Part shown: piece after piece, positions 53,653 to 63,382 of the stretch | How positions within the stretch are numbered: the first letter of the stretch is position 1 | How the letters are laid out: the number at the start of each line of letters is the position of its first letter | From: Streptomyces griseochromogenes | GTDB lineage: Bacteria; Actinomycetota; Actinomycetes; Streptomycetales; Streptomycetaceae | Assembly: GCF_001542625.1 (NCBI RefSeq) | Contig: NZ_CP016279.1 | Location: forward strand, 558,001 to 622,000 | Direction of reading: 5' to 3' | DNA: 64,000 nucleotides | Made by a program: the position numbers and the translations under genes | Notes under the pieces: model-generated | Databases searched by the model: none | Seen by the model: only the letters and a program-made list of their open reading frames with translations | What the model was told of the DNA's origin: nothing

Positions 53653-54795
53653 CTAGCGCAGGACGCCCTCGATGAAGTCGCTGCCCAGGCGCGCCACCGC
53701 CGACAGGTCCAGCTGGTGCCGGACGTACCTGCCGCGCCGGCCGCTGGTGATCAGGCCCGCCTTCTTCAGCACCGCAAGGTGCCGGGATATCTCGGGGGCG
53801 GACATGCCGTGCGCGTCCGCCAGTTCGCTCGTGGTGTGCGGGGCTCGGGCCAGATGGCGGCACAGCCGCATGCGCACCGGGTGGGCCAGCGCCTCCATGC
53901 GGCGTGTGAGCTGCTCCACGGACGGCGTCTGCGGGCGGGAGTCGCTCACCGGATAGGTGATCGAGGGCTGCCAGCCGTACCGGTGCAGGACCATCACATG
54001 CGGCCAGCCGAGGCTGGTCGGCACCAGCACCAGGCCGCCGTCGCCGGTCGCCGTGCGGCCCACCAGGAGCTTGTCGACGGTGATGAGCGCGGCTTCCTCG
54101 TCCAGCGAGATGGCACCGGAGAGCGAGGCGAGGGTCTCGCCGAGGCCTTTGCGCCGCAGCAGCTCGCTCTTGTGCCGGGCCTCCGCCGCGAGCTGGGGCT
54201 GGATCCGGGCCCAGGTGTCGGCGAAGAAGGCCTCGTCGCAGTCGAGCATCAGCTGCCGGAACCACGCGCGGATGGCCGGCGGATCCTCCAGGAGACGGCG
54301 GGTGAACCGCTCCTGGGCACCGCCGCGCGCGGCGGCCAGCTCCAGGGAACGGCGGCGCAGCCCCGGGTCGTCGAGCGGACCGGGATCCGCCACGTCGTAG
54401 CGCAGCTGGCAGGTGAACTCCAGGGCCGCGTGGACGAACTGTTCGTCAGTCAGCTTGTCCAGCTGGTCCAGCTCCTCGGCGAGGGTCGCGCCCGGCAGCT
54501 CGCGCCCGCCGGGGATGCCGGCGAACGGCGCGAAGACGTCCGAGAACGTCATGCGCCACAGGAAGTCCGCCTCGCACAGCCGGTCGGCGAGACCCGGGTC
54601 CAGCCGGGTCGACACGGCGGTGGCCCAGCCCTGCAGGCGTGGGTGGTGACCGGGCTCGCTGAGCGCGTGCAGCGCCATCCCCAGCTCCGCCAGCGGAGAG
54701 GGCACGACGGAAACCCTCCCCCACCTCTCGGCCGCGCCCGAGCCGGAGGCACCCCCGTCGGCGGCCAGCCCGGTGATGTCGATGATCACGCTCAT
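53653..54795 (-). CDS. ArsR-type winged-helix regulator with large N-terminal domain (DUF5937-like)
   Basis: This 380-residue regulator has an N-terminal sensor-like domain of about 290 residues (PSPLAELGMALHALSEPGHHPRLQGW, then mostly helices) and a C-terminal ArsR helix-turn-helix: RRMEALAHPVRMRLCRHLARAPHTTSELADAHGMSAPEISRHLAVLKKAGLITSGRRGRYVRHQL. No metal-binding cysteine motif is visible. ATG 54795 was chosen because it begins the conserved domain. A 33-bp perfect palindrome lies 33 bp upstream and is the likely self-operator. Confidence 0.82.
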   Translation of the reverse strand: MSVIIDITGLAADGGASGSGAAERWGRVSVVPSPLAELGMALHALSEPGHHPRLQGWATAVSTRLDPGLADRLCEADFLWRMTFSDVFAPFAGIPGGRELPGATLAEELDQLDKLTDEQFVHAALEFTCQLRYDVADPGPLDDPGLRRRSLELAAARGGAQERFTRRLLEDPPAIRAWFRQLMLDCDEAFFADTWARIQPQLAAEARHKSELLRRKGLGETLASLSGAISLDEEAALITVDKLLVGRTATGDGGLVLVPTSLGWPHVMVLHRYGWQPSITYPVSDSRPQTPSVEQLTRRMEALAHPVRMRLCRHLARAPHTTSELADAHGMSAPEISRHLAVLKKAGLITSGRRGRYVRHQLDLSAVARLGSDFIEGVLR

Positions 54796-54827
54796 GCCCC
54801 CATGGTGCACCCGCCCACTGACAGCGC

Positions 54828-54860
54828 CCCGTCGATTGACGGCAGTCGTCAATCGACGGG
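54828..54860. promoter_or_regulatory. 33-bp perfect palindrome before the ArsR-type gene
   Basis: Left arm CCCGTCGATTGACG (54828-54841) and right arm CGTCAATCGACGGG (54847-54860) flank GCAGT. Both 14-bp arms match perfectly. The position, 33-65 bp upstream of the regulator start, fits an ArsR-family operator. It could also control the rightward small gene at 54968. Confidence 0.8.
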
Positions 54861-54967
54861 ACATCCGCTCTGAGCAGGGGCAATCTGTGGACACCGGGGC
54901 AGCCGCGGAGCCCGATCAGTCACCGGGTCATCGGTGATGAGTCCACGTCCCGAAAAGGCGATCCGCC

Positions 54968-55177
54968 ATGAGCATCACTCAGCAGTACCTCCTCGACACC
55001 TACCGCGCCCGTCTGCACGGCGAGCCCGAGCCGCCCGCTCCGGGCCGGCACGACCTCGACCTGGTGCGCGAGCTGCGCGAGTACCGGCGCTTTCGCGCGG
55101 TCCTCGCCGGGCGCCCCGCGCGCGGGCGGCTCCGCCGGGCCCTGGCCCGCCGGCTGCGCCCGCGCGCCCTCGGCTAG
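54968..55177 (+). CDS. small basic protein, unknown
   Basis: This 69-residue protein begins MSITQQYLLDTYRARLHGEPEPPAPGRH and ends in an arginine-rich segment (RARGRLRRALARRLRPRALG-like). The codon use is typical and the ATG is preceded by AAAGGCG at 8 nt, so it is plausibly real. No family is recognised. Its stop codon overlaps the stop of the converging aldolase gene by 3 bp. It may share the upstream palindrome with the divergent ArsR gene. Confidence 0.6.
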   Translation: MSITQQYLLDTYRARLHGEPEPPAPGRHDLDLVRELREYRRFRAVLAGRPARGRLRRALARRLRPRALG

Positions 55178-56382
55178 ACCTGGCCCGGCAGGCGGTCCAC
55201 GAAGTCCCGCACGGCGGTGCGGACGTCGTCGGCCGTCCACTCCAGGCCCGCGGCACGGATGACGACCTCGGTGAACGCGATGCCGGGCCCTTGGCCGTCC
55301 CAGGGGTTCGCGAAGAGCATCACCGAGGTCTCCTCCGCCTGGCGCACGGCCGCCTGCGCCACCACCTCGGGCTCGTAGGGCAGCCAGACCTGGAACTCGT
55401 GGGTGTGTGGTTGTTCCGGGTGGACGCGGGCCCAGGGCACCCCGGCCGCCGCGAAGCCCTCGCGCAGCGCGGCGGCCACCACGCGCGCGTGACGCACGTA
55501 CTCGGGCAGCCGGGGCAGCTCACGGTCCAGGCCGATCAGCGCGGACAGGGCGGTCGGGAACTGCTGGAACACCATGCCGCCGTACCGGTGCCGCCAGGTC
55601 CTGGCCTCTTCCACCAGGGTCCTCGGGCCGGCGAGCGCGGCGCCGCCGAAGCCGCCGAGGGACTTGTAGAACGACACGTAGACGCTGTCGGCCAGGCCGG
55701 CGATCTCCTCCAGGGGGCGCCCGAAATGGTCCGTGCACTCCCACAGGCGCGCGCCGTCGAAGTGCACCACCGCGTCGCGCTCCCGCGCCGCCTCGACGAC
55801 CTCCGTCAGTTCCTCCCAGGTGGGCAGCACGAACCCGGCGTCCCTGAGCGGCAGTTCCAGCATCAGTGCCCCGAAGGGCTCCTCGCACTCGCGGATCTCG
55901 GCCGCCGTGGGCAGCCGGGGCCCGCCGCCCACCCTGACCGGGCGCAGGCCGCTGACCTGGCTGAACGCATGCCGTTCATGCACCTCGGGGTGGGACAGGG
56001 CGTGCAGGGCCACCGCCGGGTCGCCGGTGCGGGCCGCCCAGCAGCGCAGAGCCACCTGCTGGGCCATCGTGCCGGTCGGGAAGAACGCGGCGGCCTCCGT
56101 GCCGAGCAGCTCGGCGACCCGCTCCTCCAGGGCGGCCACGATCCGGTCGCCGTAGACGTCGGCCGGCTCGTCCAGGTCGTACACCCCGGCCCCCGCCTCC
56201 GTCAGATACGCGAGACGTTCGCGGATCGTGGACCCCCAGCCCGCGCGGGACAGCGTGCGCCGCGCCTGCCGCTGGGCGACCGTGCGCCGGTCCCGCAGCC
56301 GCTCCCTTTCCGATCGTTCCCCGCCCTGCCCGGTGTCCTGCTCCGGACCCTGCCCAGTCGTGTCGGTCATGCCGGGGATCAT
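55174..56382 (-). CDS. low-specificity L-threonine aldolase-like PLP enzyme (beta-eliminating lyase family)
   Basis: This 402-residue fold-type I PLP enzyme has AAFFPTGTMAQQVALRCW, the aspartate in VVHFDGARLWE (Asp209), and Lys240 in VSFYKSLGGFGGAALAG as the Schiff base. It would cleave L-threonine or beta-hydroxy amino acids to glycine and aldehyde. The N-terminal 60 residues are variable and hydrophilic. ATG 56382 follows GGAG, and an ATG at 56370 is the alternative. It converges with the small gene and is divergent from the pantothenate operon. Confidence 0.88.
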   Translation of the reverse strand: MIPGMTDTTGQGPEQDTGQGGERSERERLRDRRTVAQRQARRTLSRAGWGSTIRERLAYLTEAGAGVYDLDEPADVYGDRIVAALEERVAELLGTEAAAFFPTGTMAQQVALRCWAARTGDPAVALHALSHPEVHERHAFSQVSGLRPVRVGGGPRLPTAAEIRECEEPFGALMLELPLRDAGFVLPTWEELTEVVEAARERDAVVHFDGARLWECTDHFGRPLEEIAGLADSVYVSFYKSLGGFGGAALAGPRTLVEEARTWRHRYGGMVFQQFPTALSALIGLDRELPRLPEYVRHARVVAAALREGFAAAGVPWARVHPEQPHTHEFQVWLPYEPEVVAQAAVRQAEETSVMLFANPWDGQGPGIAFTEVVIRAAGLEWTADDVRTAVRDFVDRLPGQV

Positions 56383-56551
56383 GCCGCTCCGGACCCGCGC
56401 GGGGTACGGAATATGTCCGGGGGCGAACCGCGACGGCGTGGTGTAACCCACAGCCTGTGGACAACCGATCGGCGTCGAACCGAGATAGCGTTAACATGAC
56501 GAGAAATCGTCCGGTACCCAGAGCGGACTGGAACGGGAAGGCCGCCGTCGC

Positions 56552-57499
56552 GTGAGTACAGTCCACCAGCCAGACCTCAAGGACCGCCCCGCGCGGCTCA
56601 CCGTCGGCGTCGTCGGCGCCGGCCGGGTGGGTCCCGCGCTGGCCGCGTCCCTGCAGCTCGCCGGGCATCGCCCGGTAGCCGTCTCCGGAGTCTCCGACGC
56701 CTCCCGCAGGCGCGCCGAGGCCATGCTCCCCGACGTGCCGCTGGTGCCGCCTGCCGAGGTCCTCCAGCGCGCCGACCTCGTCCTGCTCACCGTCCCGGAC
56801 GACGCCCTGCCCGGCCTGGTCGCCGGCCTCGCCGAGACCGGCGCGGTACGACCGGGACAGCTGCTCGTGCACACCTCCGGGCGGTACGGCGCCAAGGTGC
56901 TCGACCCCGCCCTGCGCGCGGGCGCGCTGCCGCTGGCCCTGCACCCGGCGATGACCTTCACCGGCACCCCCGTGGACGTCCAGCGCCTGGCGGGCTGCTC
57001 GTTCGGCGTCACCGCTCCCGAAGAGCTGCGGCTGGCCGCCGAGGCCCTGGTCATCGAGATGGGCGGCGAGCCCGAGTGGATCACCGAGGAGAACCGCCCG
57101 CTCTACCACGCGGCCCTCGCCCTCGGTGCCAACCACCTGGTGACCCTGGTCGCCCAGTCCCTGGAGCTGCTGCGCACGGCCGGTGTCGAGGCCCCTGACC
57201 GGATGCTCGGCCCGCTGCTCGGCGCGGCCCTGGACAACGCCCTGCGCTCGGGCGACGCGGCGCTCACCGGCCCGGTTGCGCGCGGGGACGCCGGCACGGT
57301 CGCCGCGCACGTCACCGAGCTGCGCAGACACGCCCCGCAGACCGTCGCCGGCTACCTGGCGATGGCCCGTGCGACCGCCGACCGGGCCCTCGCCCACGGC
57401 CTGCTGAAGCCGGAACTCGCCGAGGACCTGCTCGGCGTGCTGGCCGACGGATCCGACGGCACCAACGGCACCAACGGCACCGAGGGGAACGCCCGATGA
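56552..57499 (+). CDS. Rossmann-fold and DUF2520 domain protein
   Basis: This 315-residue protein has a Rossmann nucleotide-binding start [19 protein letters not shown], an F420-oxidoreductase/6PGDH-like fold, and a C-terminal DUF2520 helical domain ([27 protein letters not shown]). It looks like an NAD(P)-dependent dehydrogenase. Its place just before panC with a 4-bp overlap raises the possibility of a ketopantoate-reductase role, but this is unproven. The end has repeats [11 protein letters not shown]. Start GTG 56552. Confidence 0.82.
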   Translation: MSTVHQPDLKDRPARLTVGVVGAGRVGPALAASLQLAGHRPVAVSGVSDASRRRAEAMLPDVPLVPPAEVLQRADLVLLTVPDDALPGLVAGLAETGAVRPGQLLVHTSGRYGAKVLDPALRAGALPLALHPAMTFTGTPVDVQRLAGCSFGVTAPEELRLAAEALVIEMGGEPEWITEENRPLYHAALALGANHLVTLVAQSLELLRTAGVEAPDRMLGPLLGAALDNALRSGDAALTGPVARGDAGTVAAHVTELRRHAPQTVAGYLAMARATADRALAHGLLKPELAEDLLGVLADGSDGTNGTNGTEGNAR

Positions 57500-58488
57500 C
57501 CACCGCCCTGCTGAGCACCGCCGAAGAGCTGCGCGCGCGCGTGCGCGGTGGCCGCCGCGCCGTCGTGATGACCATGGGCGCCCTGCACGAGGGCCACGCC
57601 ACGCTGATCCGCGGCGCGCGCGAGATCGCCGGCCAGGACGGCGAGGTCGTCGTCACCGTCTTCGTCAACCCGCTGCAGTTCGGCGCCGGCGAGGACCTGG
57701 ACCGCTACCCGCGCACCCTCGAAGCCGACCTGAAGCTCGCCGAGCAGGCCGGCGCCGACGCCGTGTTCGCGCCCTCCGCCGACGAGGTCTACCCCGGTGG
57801 ACAACCCCAGGTGCGGATCACCGCCGGCCCCATGGGCGAGCGCCTGGAGGGCGCCTCGCGGCCCGGCCACTTCGACGGCATGCTCACCGTCGTCGCCAAG
57901 CTGCTGCACCTCACCCGCCCCGACGTCGCCCTGTTCGGCCAGAAGGACGCCCAGCAGCTGGCCCTGATCCGGCGCATGGTGCGGGACCTGAACTTCGGCG
58001 TCGAGATCGTCGCCGTACCGACCGTGCGCGAGGAGGACGGGCTCGCCCTGTCGAGCCGCAACCGCTACCTCTCGCCCGACGAGCGCCGCAGCGCACTCGC
58101 CCTGTCCCGCGCCCTGTTCGCCGGCCGCGACCGGCACGCCGCGCAGGAGGCGCTGCGCGCGCGGGCCCGCGAAGTGCCCTCCACGCACGCGCGTGCCGAG
58201 GCGCTGAGCGCCATAGGGGAGTCCCGTGCGGCGGCCGACGCGCACGCCGTGGCCACGGCCGTGCCCGGCGCCCCGGCGGCCGTCCGCGCGGCCGCCCGCC
58301 AGGTCCTGGACGAGGCCGCCCGCCTCGACCCGCCGCTGCGGCTGGACTACCTGGCCCTGGTGGACCCGTCCGACTTCACCGAGATCGGCGACGGCTTCAC
58401 CGGCGAGGCCGTCCTCGCCGTCGCCGCCCGGGTCGGTACGACCCGGCTGATCGACAACCTTCCTCTCATCTTCGGAGCCGCTTCGTGA
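57496..58488 (+). CDS. panC: pantoate-beta-alanine ligase
   Basis: This 330-residue enzyme joins pantoate and beta-alanine using ATP, the last step of pantothenate synthesis. Motifs are [15 protein letters not shown] with HEGH (31-34), [35 protein letters not shown] and [13 protein letters not shown]. It is about 45 residues longer than E. coli PanC, partly from an Ala-rich insert near 225-260. It overlaps both neighbours by 4 bp (ATGA before and GTGA after), so the operon is tightly coupled. Confidence 0.94.
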   Translation: MTTALLSTAEELRARVRGGRRAVVMTMGALHEGHATLIRGAREIAGQDGEVVVTVFVNPLQFGAGEDLDRYPRTLEADLKLAEQAGADAVFAPSADEVYPGGQPQVRITAGPMGERLEGASRPGHFDGMLTVVAKLLHLTRPDVALFGQKDAQQLALIRRMVRDLNFGVEIVAVPTVREEDGLALSSRNRYLSPDERRSALALSRALFAGRDRHAAQEALRARAREVPSTHARAEALSAIGESRAAADAHAVATAVPGAPAAVRAAARQVLDEAARLDPPLRLDYLALVDPSDFTEIGDGFTGEAVLAVAARVGTTRLIDNLPLIFGAAS

Positions 58489-60218
58489 CCAGCACCGGCA
58501 CCAGCACAGGCATACGACTGCACGCGCCCGCCCCCGGCTGGGCCATCTCCGCGGACGTGGTCGTCGTCGGCTCCGGGGTGGCCGGCCTGACGGCGGCTCT
58601 GCGCTGCGAGGCCGCCGGGCTCACGACGGTCGTCGTCACCAAGGCCCGTCTGGACGACGGCTCCACGCGCTGGGCACAGGGCGGCATCGCCGCCGCCCTC
58701 GGCGAGGGCGACACCCCCGAACAGCACCTCGGGGACACCCTGGTGGCCGGCGCCGGCCTGTGCGACGAGGAGGCCGTACGGATCCTCGTCACCGAGGGCC
58801 CCGACGCGGTACGGCGGCTCATCGACACCGGCGCGATCTTCGACGAGTCCTCCGCGGGAGAGCTGGACCTCGCCCGCGAGGGCGGCCACCACCGGCGCCG
58901 GATCGCGCACGCGGGCGGCGACGCGACCGGCGCCGAGGTCTCCCGGGCCCTCGTGGAGGCGGTACGCGCGCGCGGGCTGCGCACCATCGAGAACGCGCTC
59001 GTGCTGGACCTGCTGACCGACGCGGAAGGCCGTACGGCCGGTGTCACGCTGCACGTGATGGGCGAGGGCCAGCACGACGGCGTGGGCGCCGTGCACGCCC
59101 CCGCCGTGGTCCTCGCGACCGGCGGCATGGGGCAGGTGTTCTCCGCGACCACCAACCCGTCCGTGTCCACCGGCGACGGCGTGGCGCTGGCGCTGCGCGC
59201 GGGCGCCGAGGTCAGCGACCTGGAGTTCGTGCAGTTCCACCCGACCGTGCTGTTCATCGGTGCGGACGCCGAGGGACAGCACCCGCTGGTCTCGGAGGCG
59301 GTGCGCGGCGAGGGCGCCCATCTGGTCGACGGCGACGGCGTGCGCTTCATGGTGGGCCAGCACGAGCTGGCCGAGCTGGCGCCCCGGGACATCGTCGCCA
59401 AGGGCATCACGCGGCGGATGCTGGAGCAGGACGCCGACCACATGTTCCTCGACGCCCGGCACTTCGGCGCCGACATGTGGGAGCACCGTTTCCCGACCAT
59501 CCTGGCCGCCTGCCGCGCCAACGGCATCGACCCGGTCACCGACCCCGTCCCGATCGCCCCGGCCGCCCACTACGCCTCCGGAGGCGTGCGTACCGACGCG
59601 CGGGGGCGTACGACCGTCCCCGGGCTGTACGCGTGCGGCGAGGTCGCCTGCACCGGCGTGCACGGCGCCAACCGGCTCGCCTCCAACTCGCTTCTCGAAG
59701 GCCTCGTCTACGCCGAGCGCATCGCCGCCGACATCGCCTCGGCCCACGCCGCGGACGGCCTCCACGCGCGCGTGCCCGAGCCGGTCCCGGACCCCGAGAG
59801 GCCCGCCCACCCGCTGCTCGCCCCCGAGGCCCGCTTCGCCATCCAGCGGATCATGACCGAGGGCGCGGGCGTGCTCCGTTCGGCCGGTTCCCTGGAGAAG
59901 GCCGCGGACCAGCTCCAGCGGCTGCACACCGAGGCCCGCGACGCCCTGGAGGAGAACGGCAAGACCGCCGAGCCCGGCGTCGACACCTGGGAGGCCACCA
60001 ACCTCCTGTGCGTGGCCCGCGTCCTGGTCGCCGCCGCCCGGCTGCGCGAGGAGACCCGCGGCTGCCACTGGCGCGAGGACCGCGCCGAGCGCGACGACAC
60101 GCACTGGCGGCGCCACATCGTGGTACGGCTCAATCCCGACCGGACCCTGGCCGTACGCACCACGGACACCGCAGACTTCCCCCCTACCCGGCAGACCCAG
60201 CGCCCCCAGGAGCAGTGA
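58485..60218 (+). CDS. nadB: L-aspartate oxidase
   Basis: This 577-residue FAD enzyme oxidises L-aspartate to iminoaspartate for NAD synthesis. It has [23 protein letters not shown] (FAD dinucleotide fold), [22 protein letters not shown] and the capping-domain [44 protein letters not shown]. The next gene is nadC but nadA is not in this window. The start is GTG 58485 inside the panC stop. Confidence 0.94.
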   Translation: MTSTGTSTGIRLHAPAPGWAISADVVVVGSGVAGLTAALRCEAAGLTTVVVTKARLDDGSTRWAQGGIAAALGEGDTPEQHLGDTLVAGAGLCDEEAVRILVTEGPDAVRRLIDTGAIFDESSAGELDLAREGGHHRRRIAHAGGDATGAEVSRALVEAVRARGLRTIENALVLDLLTDAEGRTAGVTLHVMGEGQHDGVGAVHAPAVVLATGGMGQVFSATTNPSVSTGDGVALALRAGAEVSDLEFVQFHPTVLFIGADAEGQHPLVSEAVRGEGAHLVDGDGVRFMVGQHELAELAPRDIVAKGITRRMLEQDADHMFLDARHFGADMWEHRFPTILAACRANGIDPVTDPVPIAPAAHYASGGVRTDARGRTTVPGLYACGEVACTGVHGANRLASNSLLEGLVYAERIAADIASAHAADGLHARVPEPVPDPERPAHPLLAPEARFAIQRIMTEGAGVLRSAGSLEKAADQLQRLHTEARDALEENGKTAEPGVDTWEATNLLCVARVLVAAARLREETRGCHWREDRAERDDTHWRRHIVVRLNPDRTLAVRTTDTADFPPTRQTQRPQEQ

Positions 60219-60222
60219 ACAA

Positions 60223-61200
60223 GTGAGCACCGACGACCTTCCCCTCGTCCCGACCGCCGGCTGCGGTGACGGCTGCGCCTGCGGCGCCGAGGGCGACGAG
60301 GAGTACCTGGAGAGCGGGCTCGACCCCGCGCTGGCCGAGCTGCTGGCCGCTGCCGGACTCGACCCCGTCGAGGTCGAGGACGTCGCCAACGTCGCCATTC
60401 AGGAGGACCTGGACGGCGGCGTGGACGTGACGACCGTCTCGACCATCCCCGAGGACGCCGTCGCCACCGGCGACTTCACCGCGCGCGAGGCCGGCGTGGT
60501 GGCGGGCCTCAGGGTCGCCGAGGCCGTGCTCTCGGTGGTCTGCACGGACGAGTTCGAGGTCGAGCGGCACGTCGACGACGGTGACCGCGTCGAGGCCGGG
60601 CAGAAGCTGCTGTCGGTCACCACGCGCACGCGGGACCTGCTCACCGGCGAGCGCAGCGCCCTCAACCTCCTGTGCCGCCTGTCCGGCATCGCGACCGCCA
60701 CGCGCGCGTGGTCGGACGTGCTGGAGGGCACCAGGACACGCGTGCGGGACACCCGCAAGACCACGCCGGGTCTGCGCTCGCTGGAGAAGTTCGCGGTGCG
60801 CTGCGGCGGGGGCGTCAACCACCGCATGTCGCTCTCCGACGCCGCCCTGGTGAAGGACAACCACGTGGTGGCCGCCGGCGGCGTCGCACAGGCCTTCAAG
60901 GCCGTACGGGAGACCTTCCCGGAGGTGCCGATCGAGGTCGAGGTCGACACCCTGCACCAGCTGCGCGAGGTCGTCGAGGCGGGCGCCGACCTGATCCTGC
61001 TGGACAACTTCACGCCCGTGGAGTGCGCCGAGGCCGTCGGCATCGTCGGCGGCCGGGCGCTGCTGGAGGCCTCCGGCCGGCTCACGCTCGACACCGCGCG
61101 CGCGTACGCCGACACCGGCGTGGACTTCCTGGCCGTCGGCGCCCTCACCCACTCCTCGCCGATCCTCGACATCGGCCTGGACCTGCGCGAGGCGGAGTAA
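60223..61200 (+). CDS. nadC: nicotinate-nucleotide pyrophosphorylase (quinolinate PRTase)
   Basis: This 325-residue enzyme converts quinolinate and PRPP to nicotinate mononucleotide. It has RDTRKTTPGLR, GGVNHRMSLSDAALVKDNHV and EVEVDTLHQLREVVEAGADLILLDN. The N-terminus carries about 35 extra residues including a Cys cluster CGDGCAC (C-x3-C-x-C), unusual for the family. The start is GTG 60223, 5 bp after nadB, so they are co-translated. The product feeds NAD salvage and synthesis. Confidence 0.94.
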   Translation: MSTDDLPLVPTAGCGDGCACGAEGDEEYLESGLDPALAELLAAAGLDPVEVEDVANVAIQEDLDGGVDVTTVSTIPEDAVATGDFTAREAGVVAGLRVAEAVLSVVCTDEFEVERHVDDGDRVEAGQKLLSVTTRTRDLLTGERSALNLLCRLSGIATATRAWSDVLEGTRTRVRDTRKTTPGLRSLEKFAVRCGGGVNHRMSLSDAALVKDNHVVAAGGVAQAFKAVRETFPEVPIEVEVDTLHQLREVVEAGADLILLDNFTPVECAEAVGIVGGRALLEASGRLTLDTARAYADTGVDFLAVGALTHSSPILDIGLDLREAE

Positions 61201-61205
61201 CGGCC

Positions 61206-62003
61206 ATGCTGCTCACGATCGACGTCGGTAACACGCACACCGTGCTCGGCCTGTTCGACGGCGAGGACATCGTCGAGCACTGGCGCATCTCCACGGACGC
61301 GCGCCGCACGGCGGACGAGCTGGCGGTGCTGCTGCAGGGCTTGATGGGCATGCACCCGCTGCTCGGCGAGGAACTCGGCGACGGCATCGACGGCATCGCG
61401 ATCTGCGCCACCGTGCCGTCGGTGCTCCACGAGCTGCGCGAGGTCACCCGCAGGTACTACGGCGACGTGCCCGCGGTGCTGGTCGAGCCGGGCGTGAAGA
61501 CGGGCGTGCCGATCCTCACCGACAACCCCAAGGAGGTCGGTGCGGACCGGATCATCAACGCGGTGGCCGCCGTCGAGCTGTACGGCGGTCCGGCGATCGT
61601 CGTCGACTTCGGTACGGCGACGACGTTCGACGCGGTCTCCGCGCGCGGGGAGTACGTCGGCGGGGTCATCGCGCCCGGCATCGAGATCTCCGTGGAGGCG
61701 CTCGGCGTCAAGGGTGCGCAGCTGCGCAAGATCGAGGTGGCCCGGCCGCGCAGCGTGATCGGCAAGAACACGGTGGAGGCCATGCAGGCGGGCATCGTGT
61801 ACGGGTTCGCCGGGCAGGTCGACGGAGTCGTCAGCAGGATGGCGCGCGAGCTGGCCGACAATCAGGACGACGTGACGGTGATCGCCACGGGCGGTCTTGC
61901 GCCGATGGTGCTGGGGGAGTCCTCGGTGATCGACGAGCACGAGCCGTGGCTCACGCTGGTCGGGCTGCGCCTGGTCTACGAGCGGAACGTGTCGCGCATG
62001 TGA
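61206..62003 (+). CDS. coaX: type III pantothenate kinase
   Basis: This 265-residue ASKHA-fold kinase phosphorylates pantothenate, the first step of coenzyme A synthesis, which matches panC upstream. Motifs are LLTIDVGNTHTVLGLFDGE, ADRIINAVAAVELYGGPAIVVDFGTATTFDAVS and GGVIAPGIEISVEAL. The ATG at 61206 is 6 bp after nadC. It ends the operon and is followed by a terminator at 62008. Confidence 0.94.
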   Translation: MLLTIDVGNTHTVLGLFDGEDIVEHWRISTDARRTADELAVLLQGLMGMHPLLGEELGDGIDGIAICATVPSVLHELREVTRRYYGDVPAVLVEPGVKTGVPILTDNPKEVGADRIINAVAAVELYGGPAIVVDFGTATTFDAVSARGEYVGGVIAPGIEISVEALGVKGAQLRKIEVARPRSVIGKNTVEAMQAGIVYGFAGQVDGVVSRMARELADNQDDVTVIATGGLAPMVLGESSVIDEHEPWLTLVGLRLVYERNVSRM

Positions 62004-62007
62004 GGGG

Positions 62008-62034
62008 ACCGGCGCCCGCGACGGCGCCGGTTTT
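62008..62034 (+). terminator. intrinsic terminator after coaX
   Basis: The arms ACCGGCGCC (62008-62016) and GGCGCCGGT (62023-62031) flank CGCGAC and are followed by TTTT within 62031-62034. Confidence 0.85.
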
Positions 62035-62144
62035 CGCTACTACCCGCGCGCGCGTGGCCCCGGTCGAGGGAAACCGGGAAGCGACACGCGGCGACATGAC
62101 ATTCCGATCCGTAACTTTTGTCCGATTAGCGGTAGCGTCGCCGC

Positions 62145-62849
62145 ATGCCCACGCCATACGGATCCCGCGGCGGCATGGCGTTCGGCGCGGAGGAGCTGCG
62201 TGTGCTCCGCCGCGCTCTCGCCCTCGCCCTTCACCCCGGCAAAGCGTCCGCCGAGGACGTCAAGGACTGCTTCCGCCTCGCCGAGTCCCTCGACGAGGCG
62301 ATGCGCGAGGGGGCCCGGCTGCGCGCCTTCCTGGTGGCCGACCTCGGCCGGTACCGCGCCGCACTGCCGGGCACCGCCGCCGATTACCTCGCGGTCCTGG
62401 AGGAGGCGCTGGGCTCCGGGCACCGGCCGACGCCGGACGACCTCGCCGCGCTGGCGGCGCTGAGCGGGAACCCCCTGGCGGCCGCCCTGCTGGACCGCTG
62501 CCGGGTGCTCGCCGAGCAGGACGTACGGGCGCGTTTCGCCCAGGGCGCGCGCAAGGCCCCCGCCCCCGCCGTACCCCCCTCCCGGACGCGCCTGCTGGCC
62601 CTTCCGGGCGGCGCGGAGGACGCGGGGGCCCTCCGGTCCGAGGACCCGGAGAAACCCGCTCAGAAGCCGGCGCAGGACCCTGCCGGGAAGCCCGCCCCGA
62701 AGCCCGTCCGGCCCCCTTCCGAGCGTCCCGCCACCGAGCCGGCCGCCCCGAAGCGCCCCATCCCCACCCCGGGTGAGGTCTTCCCGCCCCGCAGAAGGCC
62801 CGGCCCATCGGCCACTCTCCCCGAGACGCGGCAGCTCGCGGCCGGCTGA
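62145..62849 (+). CDS. hypothetical protein with proline-rich C-terminal half
   Basis: This 234-residue protein has a helical N-terminal half to about residue 138 (FGAEELRVLRRALALALHPG, then an LxxFLVADLGRYRAALPG segment) and a Pro/Lys/Ala-rich C-terminal half (KPAQKPAQDPAGKPAPKPVRPP) likely unstructured. It looks like a Streptomyces-conserved protein, but no domain of known function is recognised. ATG 62145 begins MPTPYGSRGG. It is monocistronic, 141 bp after coaX. Confidence 0.7.
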   Translation: MPTPYGSRGGMAFGAEELRVLRRALALALHPGKASAEDVKDCFRLAESLDEAMREGARLRAFLVADLGRYRAALPGTAADYLAVLEEALGSGHRPTPDDLAALAALSGNPLAAALLDRCRVLAEQDVRARFAQGARKAPAPAVPPSRTRLLALPGGAEDAGALRSEDPEKPAQKPAQDPAGKPAPKPVRPPSERPATEPAAPKRPIPTPGEVFPPRRRPGPSATLPETRQLAAG

Positions 62850-63035
62850 GCGGATCGCGACAGCCGGGGCGCCCGGCCGGGTGGCGCGGCCGGGCGAGGA
62901 CTCCGGAGGGGGCGACACGGCGGCGCGGCCGGCCGAGCGGGCATCGTCGCAGGCCAGGGCGTCCCGTCCGGGCCCGGCGCCCCGCTTCGTCCACCCCGCC
63001 CCATTCGCCCCGGCTCCCGTGGCTAACCTGAAGCC

Positions 63036-63215
63036 ATGGACTATGTCTCCGCGCTCGTGCCCCCGGTCGTCATGGCCGTGTTCTTCATCGGTCTGGTCAG
63101 GGTGATCGTGAAGACCCAGGGCGGGGCCGCCAAGGCCAAGGAGGACGCGGCCGTGGACGCCGCTCTCGCGCGCGCGGACAGCGTGCACAAGGCCCCGGCC
63201 GGCGGCGACGCCTGA
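63036..63215 (+). CDS. small single-span membrane protein, unknown
   Basis: This 59-residue protein begins MDYVSALVPPVVMAVFFIGLVRVIVKTQGG and ends in an Ala/Asp/Lys-rich tail (DAAVDAALARADSVHKAPAGGDA). One membrane helix (about 8-25) is predicted with the tail in the cytoplasm. Its codon use fits Streptomyces. No function is known. It lies between the hypothetical gene and the BlaI-type gene, and is followed by an intrinsic terminator. Confidence 0.7.
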   Translation: MDYVSALVPPVVMAVFFIGLVRVIVKTQGGAAKAKEDAAVDAALARADSVHKAPAGGDA

Positions 63216-63260
63216 GCCGGCGGCCGAACAAGCGGCCGAACGGACGGCCGGACATCTCCC

Positions 63261-63313
63261 AGGGCGTACGACTCCCCGCACCCCCGGTGCTTTCCGAGCC
63301 GTACGCCCTTTTT
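63261..63313 (+). terminator. long intrinsic terminator with nested hairpin
   Basis: The arms AGGGCGTACG (63261-63270) and CGTACGCCCT (63300-63309) are perfect and are followed by TTTTT (63309-63313). The 29-nt loop holds a second hairpin GCACC/GGTGC (63278-63282, 63286-63290). Confidence 0.88.
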
Positions 63314-63382
63314 GTTCGCGTTCGTAGCCTAAGCGCACGTCCGGCACGCCATTGTCGGGATCTCCCACTATTGTTCTGAGCT

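Noticed and set aside
56456..56464. A replication origin suggested by one perfect DnaA box
   Set aside because: A single box without a cluster or dnaA/dnaN neighbours is not an origin.
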